19,297 nucleotides of DNA from an uncultured Oscillospiraceae bacterium. GTDB taxonomy: Bacteria > Bacillota > Clostridia > Oscillospirales > Ruminococcaceae. The notes below the pieces were generated by a model. The model was not told the DNA's origin. It did not search any database and worked only from the letters and a program-made list of their open reading frames with translations. The stretch lies in contig CAKSGA010000045.1 in the NCBI GenBank assembly GCA_934454435.1, positions 1 through 19,297 on the forward strand, read 5' to 3'. Below, in pieces: positions 1 through 6,728 of this stretch (position 1 is the stretch's first letter; every line of letters begins with the position of its first letter). Made by a program: the position numbers and the translations under genes.

Positions 1-1327
1 TGACCTGGAAAATACAGGAGTTAATTCGCAGCGTTACGCCGGGATAGAATGCCTTTGTGCAGGAAACCGACAGATTCTGCTTGCGTTCCAGCGTTGTTTC
101 GATCTCCTTGATCCTTGAGGTCAGGCGCTTTATCTCGCCCTGCATCTGGAACCTTGACCGCATTGCTTCGACCTTCATCTGCTCACGCTCCGGGGAGAGC
201 TTGGACACCTTTGCCATCTCTGCAAGCGCTGTGATGATCTTGCCGAGCTGGTCTATCTTGTCCTCCATCTTCTGTATGGAGTGCTTGTGACCCTCCATCT
301 CTTCGGTGAGAACGGCGTTGTTTCCCAGTGTGACAAGGGTCTTTGCATAGCTTTCTGAGCCTATGACCGAAGCTGTGATGTTTTCCAGTGCCGTGTATTT
401 TCCGCCCATCATTACGCCCTTGCCGCTTGCCACGATGTTCTTTCCGGCAAAAACCTCTCCGCCTACGAACGAGGATGCCTCCACGTTCTGACCGGCGTAG
501 AGCTTGCTGTTTTCGCAGAAATCAAGCTTTATGCTGCCCAGTTCGCTGTGCAGGGTGGAATTTATGCAGCCCAGCTTCACTGTGATGTTTCCGTCAGCAG
601 TGACGGTGCCGTTGGTAACGCTGCCATTGATGGTCACGTTCTTTTTGCATGTTACTGCGTAGCCCTCCAGCACGTTTCCCTTGATGATGATATCGCCGAT
701 GAAATCAATATTGCCGCTGGAAACGTCCACATCACCACGGATTAACAGCGATTCTTCAATGCAGAAAGCTCCGTTTGTGTATGCGAGATTGCCGTCTGTT
801 ACCGCAACGATCTCGGTGCCATCGTTGATCAGCTCCGTACCCTTACCTACTGCAAAAGCTGCGGGAACGCCGACCCTCTGGGCAACGGTTTTCCCCATTA
901 TGTCTGTTCCGGGCGCACCCTCAGAGGGCATAGTTATCTTTGCAATGGCAGTACCCTTATAAATATTGCGAACAAGACCCAGGTTTTTGTAGTCAACGTT
1001 TCCGTTTTCGTCCTCGACCGGCTTGAATGTCGTTTCACGCTTGAAAAAATACTCGATCTTGCCGTCCTCACCGTTCACGGGGGGCTGCCACTGGGCAATA
1101 TTGATGTTCTCACCATAGCGGCGCTCATTGACTGCCTTGGTGATCTCTTCTTTTTTCACACCGAAGCAGATCCCTTTTTCTGCAACGGCGGCAAGGGCTC
1201 TTTCGGCAGTCATTTCAAGTCCGCCATTTGACGGAGGTTCTATTGTCATGAATGCTGTAGTGTAGTTCGGGTCGATGGATATCTCCACCTCTGAGTGGAT
1301 TATCTTACCATCCTTTGTATCAGTCAT
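1..1327 (-). CDS. FapA/DUF342 family polymer-associated protein, 3' end beyond window
   Basis: Reading inward from the ATG at 1327, 442 codons stay open to the window edge, so the C-terminus is missing. The start is supported by AAGGAGG eight bases upstream. The N-terminal ~185 residues resemble the DUF342/FapA N-domain, including PGTDIMGKTV near residues 140-150. Residues ~190-320 are short repeated strands rich in GN/GxI turns (e.g. GNVLEGYAV, KNVTINGSV), as expected of a right-handed parallel beta-helix. From ~340 the sequence becomes charged and heptad-like, suggesting a coiled coil. Family members are cytoplasmic; one Vibrio member (FapA) has been tied to polar localisation, but the role in Firmicutes is unclear. 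It has its own promoter and is not obviously in an operon with the MATE gene upstream. Confidence 0.85.
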   Translation of the reverse strand, partial: MTDTKDGKIIHSEVEISIDPNYTTAFMTIEPPSNGGLEMTAERALAAVAEKGICFGVKKEEITKAVNERRYGENINIAQWQPPVNGEDGKIEYFFKRETTFKPVEDENGNVDYKNLGLVRNIYKGTAIAKITMPSEGAPGTDIMGKTVAQRVGVPAAFAVGKGTELINDGTEIVAVTDGNLAYTNGAFCIEESLLIRGDVDVSSGNIDFIGDIIIKGNVLEGYAVTCKKNVTINGSVTNGTVTADGNITVKLGCINSTLHSELGSIKLDFCENSKLYAGQNVEASSFVGGEVFAGKNIVASGKGVMMGGKYTALENITASVIGSESYAKTLVTLGNNAVLTEEMEGHKHSIQKMEDKIDQLGKIITALAEMAKVSKLSPEREQMKVEAMRSRFQMQGEIKRLTSRIKEIETTLERKQNLSVSCTKAFYPGVTLRINSCIFQV

Positions 1328-1360
1328 AGCAATGCCTCCTTGTGAATTTGTCTTAATTAT

Positions 1361-1389
1361 ATTGTAACATATTCTATATTATTTTGCAA
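1361..1389 (-). promoter_or_regulatory. Sigma-A-type promoter for the DUF342 gene
   Basis: On the minus strand, -35 TTGCAA (1384-1389), a 17-nt spacer and -10 TACAAT (1361-1366) sit about 34 nt upstream of the start codon at 1327. Confidence 0.75.
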
Positions 1390-1447
1390 GCATTTGAGGA
1401 GAAATTGCTAAAATATAAGCAGAATTAACATTAAGTTTGTTGCGGGG

Positions 1448-2803
1448 TCAGTTTTCTTTTGAAAGACCGACTCCCAGTTTCTTTTTCCATACTCCGGATA
1501 TGTAGAAGATCACGGACATTATAGTTCCAGCTATCCATGCACCTGGCCAGGAGAGCCAGATACCGGTTACTTCGCCCATAGTGTTTGAGAGAATAGCCGC
1601 CAGGACAACACGAAGTATCAGGTCAGTGAAAGTTGCCGCCATGAAGCAGCCCATGCTTTCGCTTCCACGCAGCACGCCGTCGCACAGGAGTTTTATGCAT
1701 ACGATGAAGTAGAACGGCGAAACGATCCGCAGGAACTCCACGCCGGTGTCCATAGCGAGCTGTGAGCTGTCGTCGTTCATGAACAGCGAGAGCAGCGGCT
1801 GGTTGAGCAGGAAGAACAGCAGGAAGAACACCGCAGCAGTTCCGAGGGAGAAGAACATGACGGAGCGGAAGCCCTTCTTGATACGTTCGGGCTTGTCTGC
1901 ACCGATATTCTGGGCAGTGAAGCTGGACATACCGTTGCCGATGGTGGTGAAGCAGGTTATTGCGAAAGTGTTGAGCTTTATCGCCGCAGAGTAGCCCGCA
2001 ACGATAGAGGAGCCGAAGCCGTTGACCATGTATTGAATGAACAGGTTCCCGACAGAGATGAAGCTCTGCTGGAGCACGCTGGGAACCGCCACCTTGCTTA
2101 TCTCCGCAAGAGCCCTCCAGCTGAACCGCTTACCGCCCTGGATATTCATGGACTTCACCCGGCGGAACAGCAGGAACAGCGCCAGAACGCATGCTGCGCC
2201 CTGGGCCGCAAAGGTCGCCCATGCGGCGCCTGCGACGCCCATCTGAAGCGGGATAATGAGTATGCAGTCAAGTATGACGTTCCCGACGGAGCTTGCGATC
2301 AGCAGGTAGAGGGGAGTTTTGCTGTCCCCGAGGCTGTTGAAGATACCCGTCACGATGTTGTAAAGGAACAGGAACATGAACCCGCCGGTGTAGATCATCA
2401 GGTATAGACAGCCATCGGCGAAGATGTTGACCGGGGTCTGCACCCACTGCATGAACACGCCGCTGAACAGCACGCCGACGATGGTCAGCAGGGCAGAGAG
2501 GACGGTCCCGGCGATGAGCGAGGTGGAGATGCAGGTCTTTGTAAGCTGCATGTTGCCCGAGCCGAAGTGCTTGCTTATAACGACCGAGCAGCCTATCTGG
2601 CAGCCGACCGCCACCGCCATGAAGATCATGGTTATGGGATAGCTTGCGCCGATGGCTGCGAGGGCGTCCTCGCCGGCGAATTTACCGGCAATCACGCTGT
2701 CGGCAATGTTGTACATCTGCTGGAACATAACGCTGATAAACAGCGGTATGGTAAACATTATGAGAGTCTTTCCTGGACTTCCTATAGTCAGGTCCTTATT
2801 CAT
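1448..2803 (-). CDS. MATE family multidrug/metabolite efflux transporter
   Basis: A 451-residue polytopic membrane protein of normal length for the MATE (NorM/DinF-like) family, which exports cationic drugs or metabolites using Na+ or H+ gradients. The N-terminus (MNKDLTIGSPGKTLIMF, then SVMFQQMYNIADSVIAGKF, AIGASYPI) is characteristic of the Clostridia MATE group. About twelve hydrophobic segments fill the protein in two six-helix halves. The ribosome binding site is weak (purine-rich AAAGAAGCGG about 8 nt upstream), so expression may be modest; no better start is visible. It is transcribed divergently from the sugar isomerase and has its own promoter. No clear terminator follows it. Substrate unknown. 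Confidence 0.93.
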   Translation of the reverse strand: MNKDLTIGSPGKTLIMFTIPLFISVMFQQMYNIADSVIAGKFAGEDALAAIGASYPITMIFMAVAVGCQIGCSVVISKHFGSGNMQLTKTCISTSLIAGTVLSALLTIVGVLFSGVFMQWVQTPVNIFADGCLYLMIYTGGFMFLFLYNIVTGIFNSLGDSKTPLYLLIASSVGNVILDCILIIPLQMGVAGAAWATFAAQGAACVLALFLLFRRVKSMNIQGGKRFSWRALAEISKVAVPSVLQQSFISVGNLFIQYMVNGFGSSIVAGYSAAIKLNTFAITCFTTIGNGMSSFTAQNIGADKPERIKKGFRSVMFFSLGTAAVFFLLFFLLNQPLLSLFMNDDSSQLAMDTGVEFLRIVSPFYFIVCIKLLCDGVLRGSESMGCFMAATFTDLILRVVLAAILSNTMGEVTGIWLSWPGAWIAGTIMSVIFYISGVWKKKLGVGLSKEN

Positions 2804-2864
2804 ATCTGAGCCGCTTCTTTCTTTTGTTTGTTATCTCTGGCTGAAAAATGCCGTTTATATTTCC

Positions 2865-2893
2865 ATTCTATCACAAAATTCCCGGGATGACAA
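2865..2893 (-). promoter_or_regulatory. Promoter for the MATE gene
   Basis: Minus-strand -35 TTGTCA (2888-2893), 17-nt spacer and extended -10 TGA-TAGAAT (-10 hexamer 2865-2870). The spacer contains one copy of the 13-bp motif ACAAAATTCCCGG that recurs in the isomerase leader. Confidence 0.7.
2873..2885 (+). repeat. 13-bp direct repeat copy 1 (candidate operator)
   Basis: ACAAAATTCCCGG, identical to the copy at 3009-3021. It lies inside the spacer of the MATE promoter. Confidence 0.6.
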
Positions 2894-2955
2894 CTTTGTA
2901 ATATGCTTTTCGTTGTTTTTTGGGTAGATTTTGCATGAATACGACAAAAAAGCAC

Positions 2956-2984
2956 TAGACAAATAAAAGTTTTTGTGATATCCT
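2956..2984 (+). promoter_or_regulatory. Promoter for the fucose/arabinose isomerase-family gene
   Basis: Plus-strand -35 TAGACA (2956-2961), 17-nt spacer and extended -10 TGA-TATCCT (-10 hexamer 2979-2984). An alternative -10, TATAAG, overlaps at 2984-2989 but would need a 22-nt spacer. The stretch TTTTGTGATA at the -10 is also present at the divergent MATE -10. Confidence 0.55.
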
Positions 2985-2999
2985 ATAAGCGTAAACTGA

Positions 3000-3020
3000 C
3001 GGGAACGTACAAAATTCCCG
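3000..3020 (+). promoter_or_regulatory. Hairpin in the isomerase 5' leader
   Basis: CGGGAA (3000-3005) can pair with TTCCCG (3015-3020) around a 9-nt loop, close to the expected transcript start. Its right arm overlaps the second ACAAAATTCCCGG copy (3009-3021). It could be an operator or an mRNA-stabilising hairpin. Confidence 0.4.
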
Positions 3021-3021
3021 G
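3009..3021 (+). repeat. 13-bp direct repeat copy 2 (candidate operator)
   Basis: ACAAAATTCCCGG, identical to 2873-2885, located just downstream of the isomerase promoter. Confidence 0.6.
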
Positions 3022-3048
3022 AAATATATATTTGAGAGGGTAAAACTA

Positions 3049-4527
3049 ATGACCAACATTCCTGAAATCAAACTCGGCATAATTGCCGTATCCCGTGACT
3101 GTTTCCCTATCGCTTTATCTGAAAGACGCCGTAAGGCTATCGTTTCCGCCTACGGAGAGGGGATCTACGAATGTCCCGTTACCGTTGAGAATGAGCTTGA
3201 TATGCTCAAGGCTGTCGAGGACGTAAAGAAGGCAGAGTGCAACGCTTTAGTAGTTTTCCTCGGAAACTTCGGCCCTGAAACTCCTGAGACACTTATCGCA
3301 AAGAACTTTGATGGTCCCTGCATGTTCGTTGCAGCAGCAGAGGGCGACGGCGACATGATCAACGGAAGAGGCGACGCTTACTGTGGTATGCTCAACTGCT
3401 CCTACAACCTCGGAATGCGTCATCTCAAGGGCTTTATCCCTGAATATCCCGTTGGCACTGCCGATGATATCGTTAAGATGATCAGGGACTTCGTTCCGGT
3501 AGCAAGAGCTATAATCGGCGTTAAGAACTTAAAGATCATCACATTCGGTCCCCGTCCGCAGGACTTCTTCGCATGCAACGCTCCTATCAAGGGCTTATAC
3601 GAATTAGGCGTTGAGATCGAAGAAAACTCCGAGCTCGACCTGCTCGTTTCCTTTAAGGAACACGAGAACGATCCCAGGATCGAAGAGGTTTGCGCAGACA
3701 TGGCAAAGGAGATGGGCGAAGGTCATTATTACTCCGACCTCAACAAGCGCATGGCTCAGTTTGAGCTCACCATTTTAGACTGGGCGGAAAACCACAAGGG
3801 TTCAAGAAAATACGTTGCATTTGCAGACAAGTGCTGGCCCGCATTCCCGTCACAGTTCGGCTTTGAGCCCTGCTATGTGAACAGCCGTCTTGTAAGCCGT
3901 GGCATTCCCGTATCCTGCGAGGTAGATATCTACGGTGCACTGAGCGAATACATCGGTCTGTGCGTTTCCGCTGACGCAGTTACCCTGCTCGACATCAACA
4001 ACTCCGTTCCCAAGTACATATACGATGAGGACATCAAGGGCAAGTATAACTATTCTCTTACTGATACATTCATGGGCTTCCACTGCGGAAACACTCCTGA
4101 ATGCAAGATGTGCTCTGACCGTGCAGTCAAGTATCAGCTTATCCAGCACCGCTTACTCGAACCCGCTGGCAGCGAGCCTGACTTCACAAGAGGAACTCTC
4201 GAGGGCGATATCGCAGCAAGTGACATCACATTCTACCGCTTACAGTGCGACAGCGACGGAAATCTCCGTGCATATATCGCAGAGGGCGAGATCCTTGATG
4301 TTCCTACACGCTCCTTTGGTGGTATCGGTATTTTCGCTATTCCTGAAATGGGACGCTTCTATCGTCACGTTTTAGTTGAAAAGCGTTATCCTCACCACGG
4401 CGCAGTTGCTTTTGGTCACTACGGAAAGCTCCTCTTCGATCTGTTCCGTTACCTCGGCGTTGAGGATATCGGATTCAACCAGCCTGCCGGTATGATGTAT
4501 CCGTCTGAGAACCCGTTCGTAAAGTAA
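3049..4527 (+). CDS. L-fucose/L-arabinose isomerase-family protein (COG2407-like)
   Basis: A 492-residue cytoplasmic protein resembling the fucose isomerase-related family, which interconverts aldoses and ketoses with a divalent metal. It is shorter than FucI (about 590) and close to AraA (about 500). Candidate metal and catalytic residues are E291 and D293 in CEVDIYGALSEY, H345 in GFHCGNTPECKM and H457 in FGHYGKLLFD. The start ATG at 3049 follows GAGAGGG, 9 nt upstream. It stands alone, with its own promoter and a strong terminator, and no kinase, aldolase or sugar transporter is adjacent, so the substrate cannot be named. Unlike its neighbours it uses TTA leucine codons repeatedly (about nine seen). 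It is the only plus-strand gene in the window. Confidence 0.85.
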   Translation: MTNIPEIKLGIIAVSRDCFPIALSERRRKAIVSAYGEGIYECPVTVENELDMLKAVEDVKKAECNALVVFLGNFGPETPETLIAKNFDGPCMFVAAAEGDGDMINGRGDAYCGMLNCSYNLGMRHLKGFIPEYPVGTADDIVKMIRDFVPVARAIIGVKNLKIITFGPRPQDFFACNAPIKGLYELGVEIEENSELDLLVSFKEHENDPRIEEVCADMAKEMGEGHYYSDLNKRMAQFELTILDWAENHKGSRKYVAFADKCWPAFPSQFGFEPCYVNSRLVSRGIPVSCEVDIYGALSEYIGLCVSADAVTLLDINNSVPKYIYDEDIKGKYNYSLTDTFMGFHCGNTPECKMCSDRAVKYQLIQHRLLEPAGSEPDFTRGTLEGDIAASDITFYRLQCDSDGNLRAYIAEGEILDVPTRSFGGIGIFAIPEMGRFYRHVLVEKRYPHHGAVAFGHYGKLLFDLFRYLGVEDIGFNQPAGMMYPSENPFVK

Positions 4528-4549
4528 CAGGTTAATATCAAAAGTCATA

Positions 4550-4579
4550 GGGGCTGCGAAATTCGCAGCCCCTTTTCTT
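4550..4579 (+). terminator. Rho-independent terminator of the isomerase gene
   Basis: Stem GGGGCTGCG (4550-4558) / CGCAGCCCC (4564-4572) with loop AAATT, followed by TTTTCTT. It lies 23 nt after the stop codon. Confidence 0.9.
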
Positions 4580-4585
4580 ATTGGA

Positions 4586-4614
4586 AAAATGTAGGGGAGG
4601 GGTTTGCCCCTCCC
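4586..4614 (-). terminator. Terminator-like hairpin after the WYL regulator gene
   Basis: Read on the minus strand, GGGAGGGG (4607-4614) pairs with CCCCTCCC (4595-4602) around loop CAAA, followed by CTACATTTTT. It ends the WYL gene transcript and faces the isomerase terminator. The GTAGGGGAGGGG arm also resembles short dispersed GC-rich palindromes found in Clostridia genomes. Confidence 0.75.
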
Positions 4615-4636
4615 GCTCTCTGTTGCGGTGCGTCTG

Positions 4637-5641
4637 TCACGCATTATCCAGTACATTTTTCAGCATGTCTATGTACTCCTGGCGGACCCATTCCGGGGAC
4701 TGAACCACGGCCTTTCCTCCGAACTGGAACAGCCATGCGTAGAACGGCTGCTTTGCAACCACGCTGACGTAAAGCGTAAAGTGCTCTTCGTCCTTGTCGG
4801 GTATCATTCTGACGTCCATTCCGAAGCGGTCAAGCACTGCGTTTACTATGCTTTTGTCGCAGCGTATCTTGACCTCTGTTTCTTCGCCGCTGAACATCGA
4901 GATGTGCGTCGTGACATACTTTGCAAGGTCAAAATCACGGTCGAGGGGACGTGCCGGTTCGGTGGTGATCTTTACCGATTCCATACGGTCTATGCGGTAG
5001 CTGGAGTAGCATTCACGATGGTCGTTCCACGCCACCAGGTAGTAATGATCCCTGTCCCAGACCAGGGCGTAGGGGGAGCATATCCTGGGCTTGTCACGGT
5101 ATTTTTTGCGGCGGTTCACGTCATATTCAAAGTACCGGAATGAGATCTTGAACTTCCCGTTGTCACCGGAAAGCGCCCGGTGAATAGTGTCAACATTGTA
5201 CAGAACACCCTTGTTCGGCTGCTTTGTTCTGTCGGCGACAAAGATGTTGCGGCGTATCAGGCGTGCTTCGCCCTCGCTGCACAGGTTCTCTATCTTGCGC
5301 AGCAGTTCCGCTGACTGGTTCATGGTAAGGAATTTTGAGGAGCTCACGGTGTCTGCAAGCATCTTCAGCTCCGCCAGCTCGAAATCACGGCTCATGAGCT
5401 GGTAGGAGGCGGTGCGGCCTGTTGTCGCCTGAATGTCCATTCCGTACTGGCGCAGCGCTTCAATGTCCTCTGCGAATGCCTTTCGTCCCTCGGATACCCC
5501 CATATCCGCCAGCTTTTCCTCTATCTGCTGACGTGTCAGCGACTGAGTTTCACTTGTGTATTTCAGGAAAATATCTCTGAGATACAGCATCTTGAGCCGT
5601 TGTGTGTTCACGTCAACGGGAAGCTCTTTTTCTTTAGGCAT
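4637..5641 (-). CDS. WYL-domain transcriptional regulator with N-terminal HTH
   Basis: A 334-residue cytoplasmic regulator. Residues ~12-80 form a winged-helix region (TRQQIEEKLADMGVSEGRKAFAEDI, then a beta wing at GRTASY). Residues ~140-225 form a WYL domain with SPYALVWDRDHYYLVAW, the family's ligand-sensing core. Residues ~240-330 are the usual WYL C-terminal extension. The ATG at 5641 is chosen because AAAGGAG lies 7 nt upstream; an in-frame ATG at 5728 would add 29 low-complexity residues, lies inside the preceding terminator and lacks a good ribosome binding site. It is monocistronic. WYL regulators bind nucleic-acid-type ligands or nucleotides in some systems; no target operator was recognised here. 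Confidence 0.9.
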   Translation of the reverse strand: MPKEKELPVDVNTQRLKMLYLRDIFLKYTSETQSLTRQQIEEKLADMGVSEGRKAFAEDIEALRQYGMDIQATTGRTASYQLMSRDFELAELKMLADTVSSSKFLTMNQSAELLRKIENLCSEGEARLIRRNIFVADRTKQPNKGVLYNVDTIHRALSGDNGKFKISFRYFEYDVNRRKKYRDKPRICSPYALVWDRDHYYLVAWNDHRECYSSYRIDRMESVKITTEPARPLDRDFDLAKYVTTHISMFSGEETEVKIRCDKSIVNAVLDRFGMDVRMIPDKDEEHFTLYVSVVAKQPFYAWLFQFGGKAVVQSPEWVRQEYIDMLKNVLDNA

Positions 5642-5677
5642 GCTAACAGCTCCTTTTAACAATTTTTTGTTGTATAT

Positions 5678-5686
5678 ATTATAGCA
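5678..5686 (-). promoter_or_regulatory. Extended -10 promoter for the WYL regulator
   Basis: Minus-strand TGC-TATAAT (-10 hexamer 5678-5683) lies 37 nt upstream of the start codon. No good -35 is visible (GCAGTT at the expected place), so this is an extended -10 promoter just after the barstar terminator. Confidence 0.55.
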
Positions 5687-5694
5687 TATTTTTA

Positions 5695-5724
5695 TGAAAA
5701 AACTGCGCCTTTTGGGACGCAGTT
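5695..5724 (-). terminator. Rho-independent terminator of the barnase-barstar operon
   Basis: Minus-strand AACTGCG (5718-5724) pairs with CGCAGTT (5701-5707), with inner CC/GG pairing, followed by TTTTTC. It starts about 20 nt after the barstar stop codon. Confidence 0.8.
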
Positions 5725-5744
5725 GCAATTTTTTTCAGTTTTTT

Positions 5745-6020
5745 TCAGTCAACAAACTCGATATGGAGGTTTTCGTTCTCAGAAGCGCTGTCTGTGAGAA
5801 CTTTCCTGAGCGCTTTCGCTTCCTTTTCGCCAAGGGAATTCTCCAGGGCGGAGTTGTTCAGGATCCTGATCTCAGCCTCGGTGTTGACTTCGCCGAGATA
5901 GTCGTGGAGGGAGTCCAGGGTCTCACCGTAGCACTCCGGGAAATCGAAGGCTGCGTAAAATCTACCGTGGATCATGTCCATACCGCTGATGGTTGCTGCA
6001 TCGATGATAAGTGTTTTCAT
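5745..6020 (-). CDS. Barstar family ribonuclease inhibitor (immunity protein)
   Basis: A 91-residue cytoplasmic protein the size of barstar (89-90). Residues 28-40 (PECYGETLDSLHD) align with the barstar inhibitory helix: D36 and D40 match barstar D35 and D39, the acidic residues that plug the barnase active site. Barstar W38 is replaced by H39 and Y29 by C30. A C-terminal strand (LHIEFVD) closes the fold. The gene starts 3 nt after the barnase stop, and its ribosome binding site (GGAGAGG) lies in the last codons of the ribonuclease gene, so the two are translationally linked. Expected role: neutralising ribonuclease that remains in the cytoplasm or enters from neighbours. Confidence 0.93.
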   Translation of the reverse strand: MKTLIIDAATISGMDMIHGRFYAAFDFPECYGETLDSLHDYLGEVNTEAEIRILNNSALENSLGEKEAKALRKVLTDSASENENLHIEFVD

Positions 6021-6023
6021 AAG

Positions 6024-6623
6024 TTATTCCTCTCCGTAAAGTAATGTGAAGCTGGCGTAGTGGTCGTCGGTGTAGTAGATCAGTCCGTCATTAGAGAAGA
6101 TGATCCTTTTAGCGCCACGCCCGCCTTTTCCAAGTGTGTCGATATCGCATTCGGTGTAGCTCCTGCCGTCCTTTTCGGGGAGGAGTCCCTCGTAGTTGCC
6201 GAAGTGGTCGCCGCCGATGCATTTTCCGGGTGCGTAGTCCTCGACAGAGCCGCCGTTCCACCCGAGGTCCCTTGCCTGCTTCTTTGTGATGAAGTTCCCG
6301 GGGAGATGCCCGTAGATGTGGATATACAGTGCTACATCGTCCCGGCTGGAGTAAGTCCCGTCCTCGCTTATCGCCGGGCTTTCAGCCGTCTGGACTGCTG
6401 ACTGGACTTCCTGCGTTGACTGTTCCGTTCCGGCTTCAGGGGTGTTTTGCGGGGCTTCCGCCGTGACTGTCACGCCGGAGCTTTCATCTGCGCTTTCAGC
6501 CGGTGCTGTGCTGCTTTCAGCGACCGCCGTATCAGGGGAGCTGACCGCTGTCTTATCCGCCGAGCACGCCGCAAGCGACAGGGAAGTCACCGCCGCAAGG
6601 ACCAGTGACAATATTTTTTTCAT
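6024..6623 (-). CDS. Barnase-type ribonuclease with lipoprotein signal peptide
   Basis: A 199-residue exported ribonuclease. Residues 1-20 are a lipoprotein signal peptide ending in the lipobox LAAC, with C20 the predicted lipid anchor. Residues 21-~88 are a Ser/Ala/Glu/Thr-rich, probably disordered linker. Residues ~90-199 align with mature barnase (110 aa): K114, E158, R169, R173 and H188 correspond to K27, E73, R83, R87 and H102, so all catalytic residues are present. Barnase R59 in the guanine-binding loop is Y144 here. The start at 6623 follows AAAGGAG; an in-frame ATG nine codons upstream lacks this site. The enzyme should cleave RNA after G, outside the membrane. Barstar follows directly in the operon. 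Confidence 0.94.
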   Translation of the reverse strand: MKKILSLVLAAVTSLSLAACSADKTAVSSPDTAVAESSTAPAESADESSGVTVTAEAPQNTPEAGTEQSTQEVQSAVQTAESPAISEDGTYSSRDDVALYIHIYGHLPGNFITKKQARDLGWNGGSVEDYAPGKCIGGDHFGNYEGLLPEKDGRSYTECDIDTLGKGGRGAKRIIFSNDGLIYYTDDHYASFTLLYGEE

Positions 6624-6654
6624 TTTGTTCTCCTTTCTGAATATATTCAAGATA

Positions 6655-6683
6655 AGTATATCATATTTTCCCCGTTTTGTTAA
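6655..6683 (-). promoter_or_regulatory. Promoter of the barnase-barstar operon
   Basis: Minus-strand -35 TTAACA (6678-6683), 17-nt spacer and extended -10 TGA-TATACT (-10 hexamer 6655-6660), about 32 nt upstream of the ribonuclease start. Confidence 0.75.
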
Positions 6684-6722
6684 AGAAATATGCCCCCGGC
6701 AGTCCGTAATGACTTCCGGGGG
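6684..6722 (-). terminator. Terminator-like hairpin after the aminotransferase gene
   Basis: Minus-strand CCCCCGG (6716-6722) pairs with CCGGGGG (6693-6699), with inner AGTC/GACT pairing, followed by a weak T-rich tract (ATATTTCTTT). It ends the five-gene met operon and lies immediately upstream of the barnase promoter. Confidence 0.75.
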
Positions 6723-6728
6723 TGTGTA

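Noticed and set aside
4586..4614. Palindrome as an insertion sequence or CRISPR repeat
   Set aside because: A single copy with a T-tract directly after the WYL gene stop is better explained as a terminator.
5642..5728. 29-residue N-terminal extension of the WYL regulator
   Set aside because: It would start inside the barstar terminator, upstream of the likely promoter, and lacks a ribosome binding site; the internal ATG has AAAGGAG.
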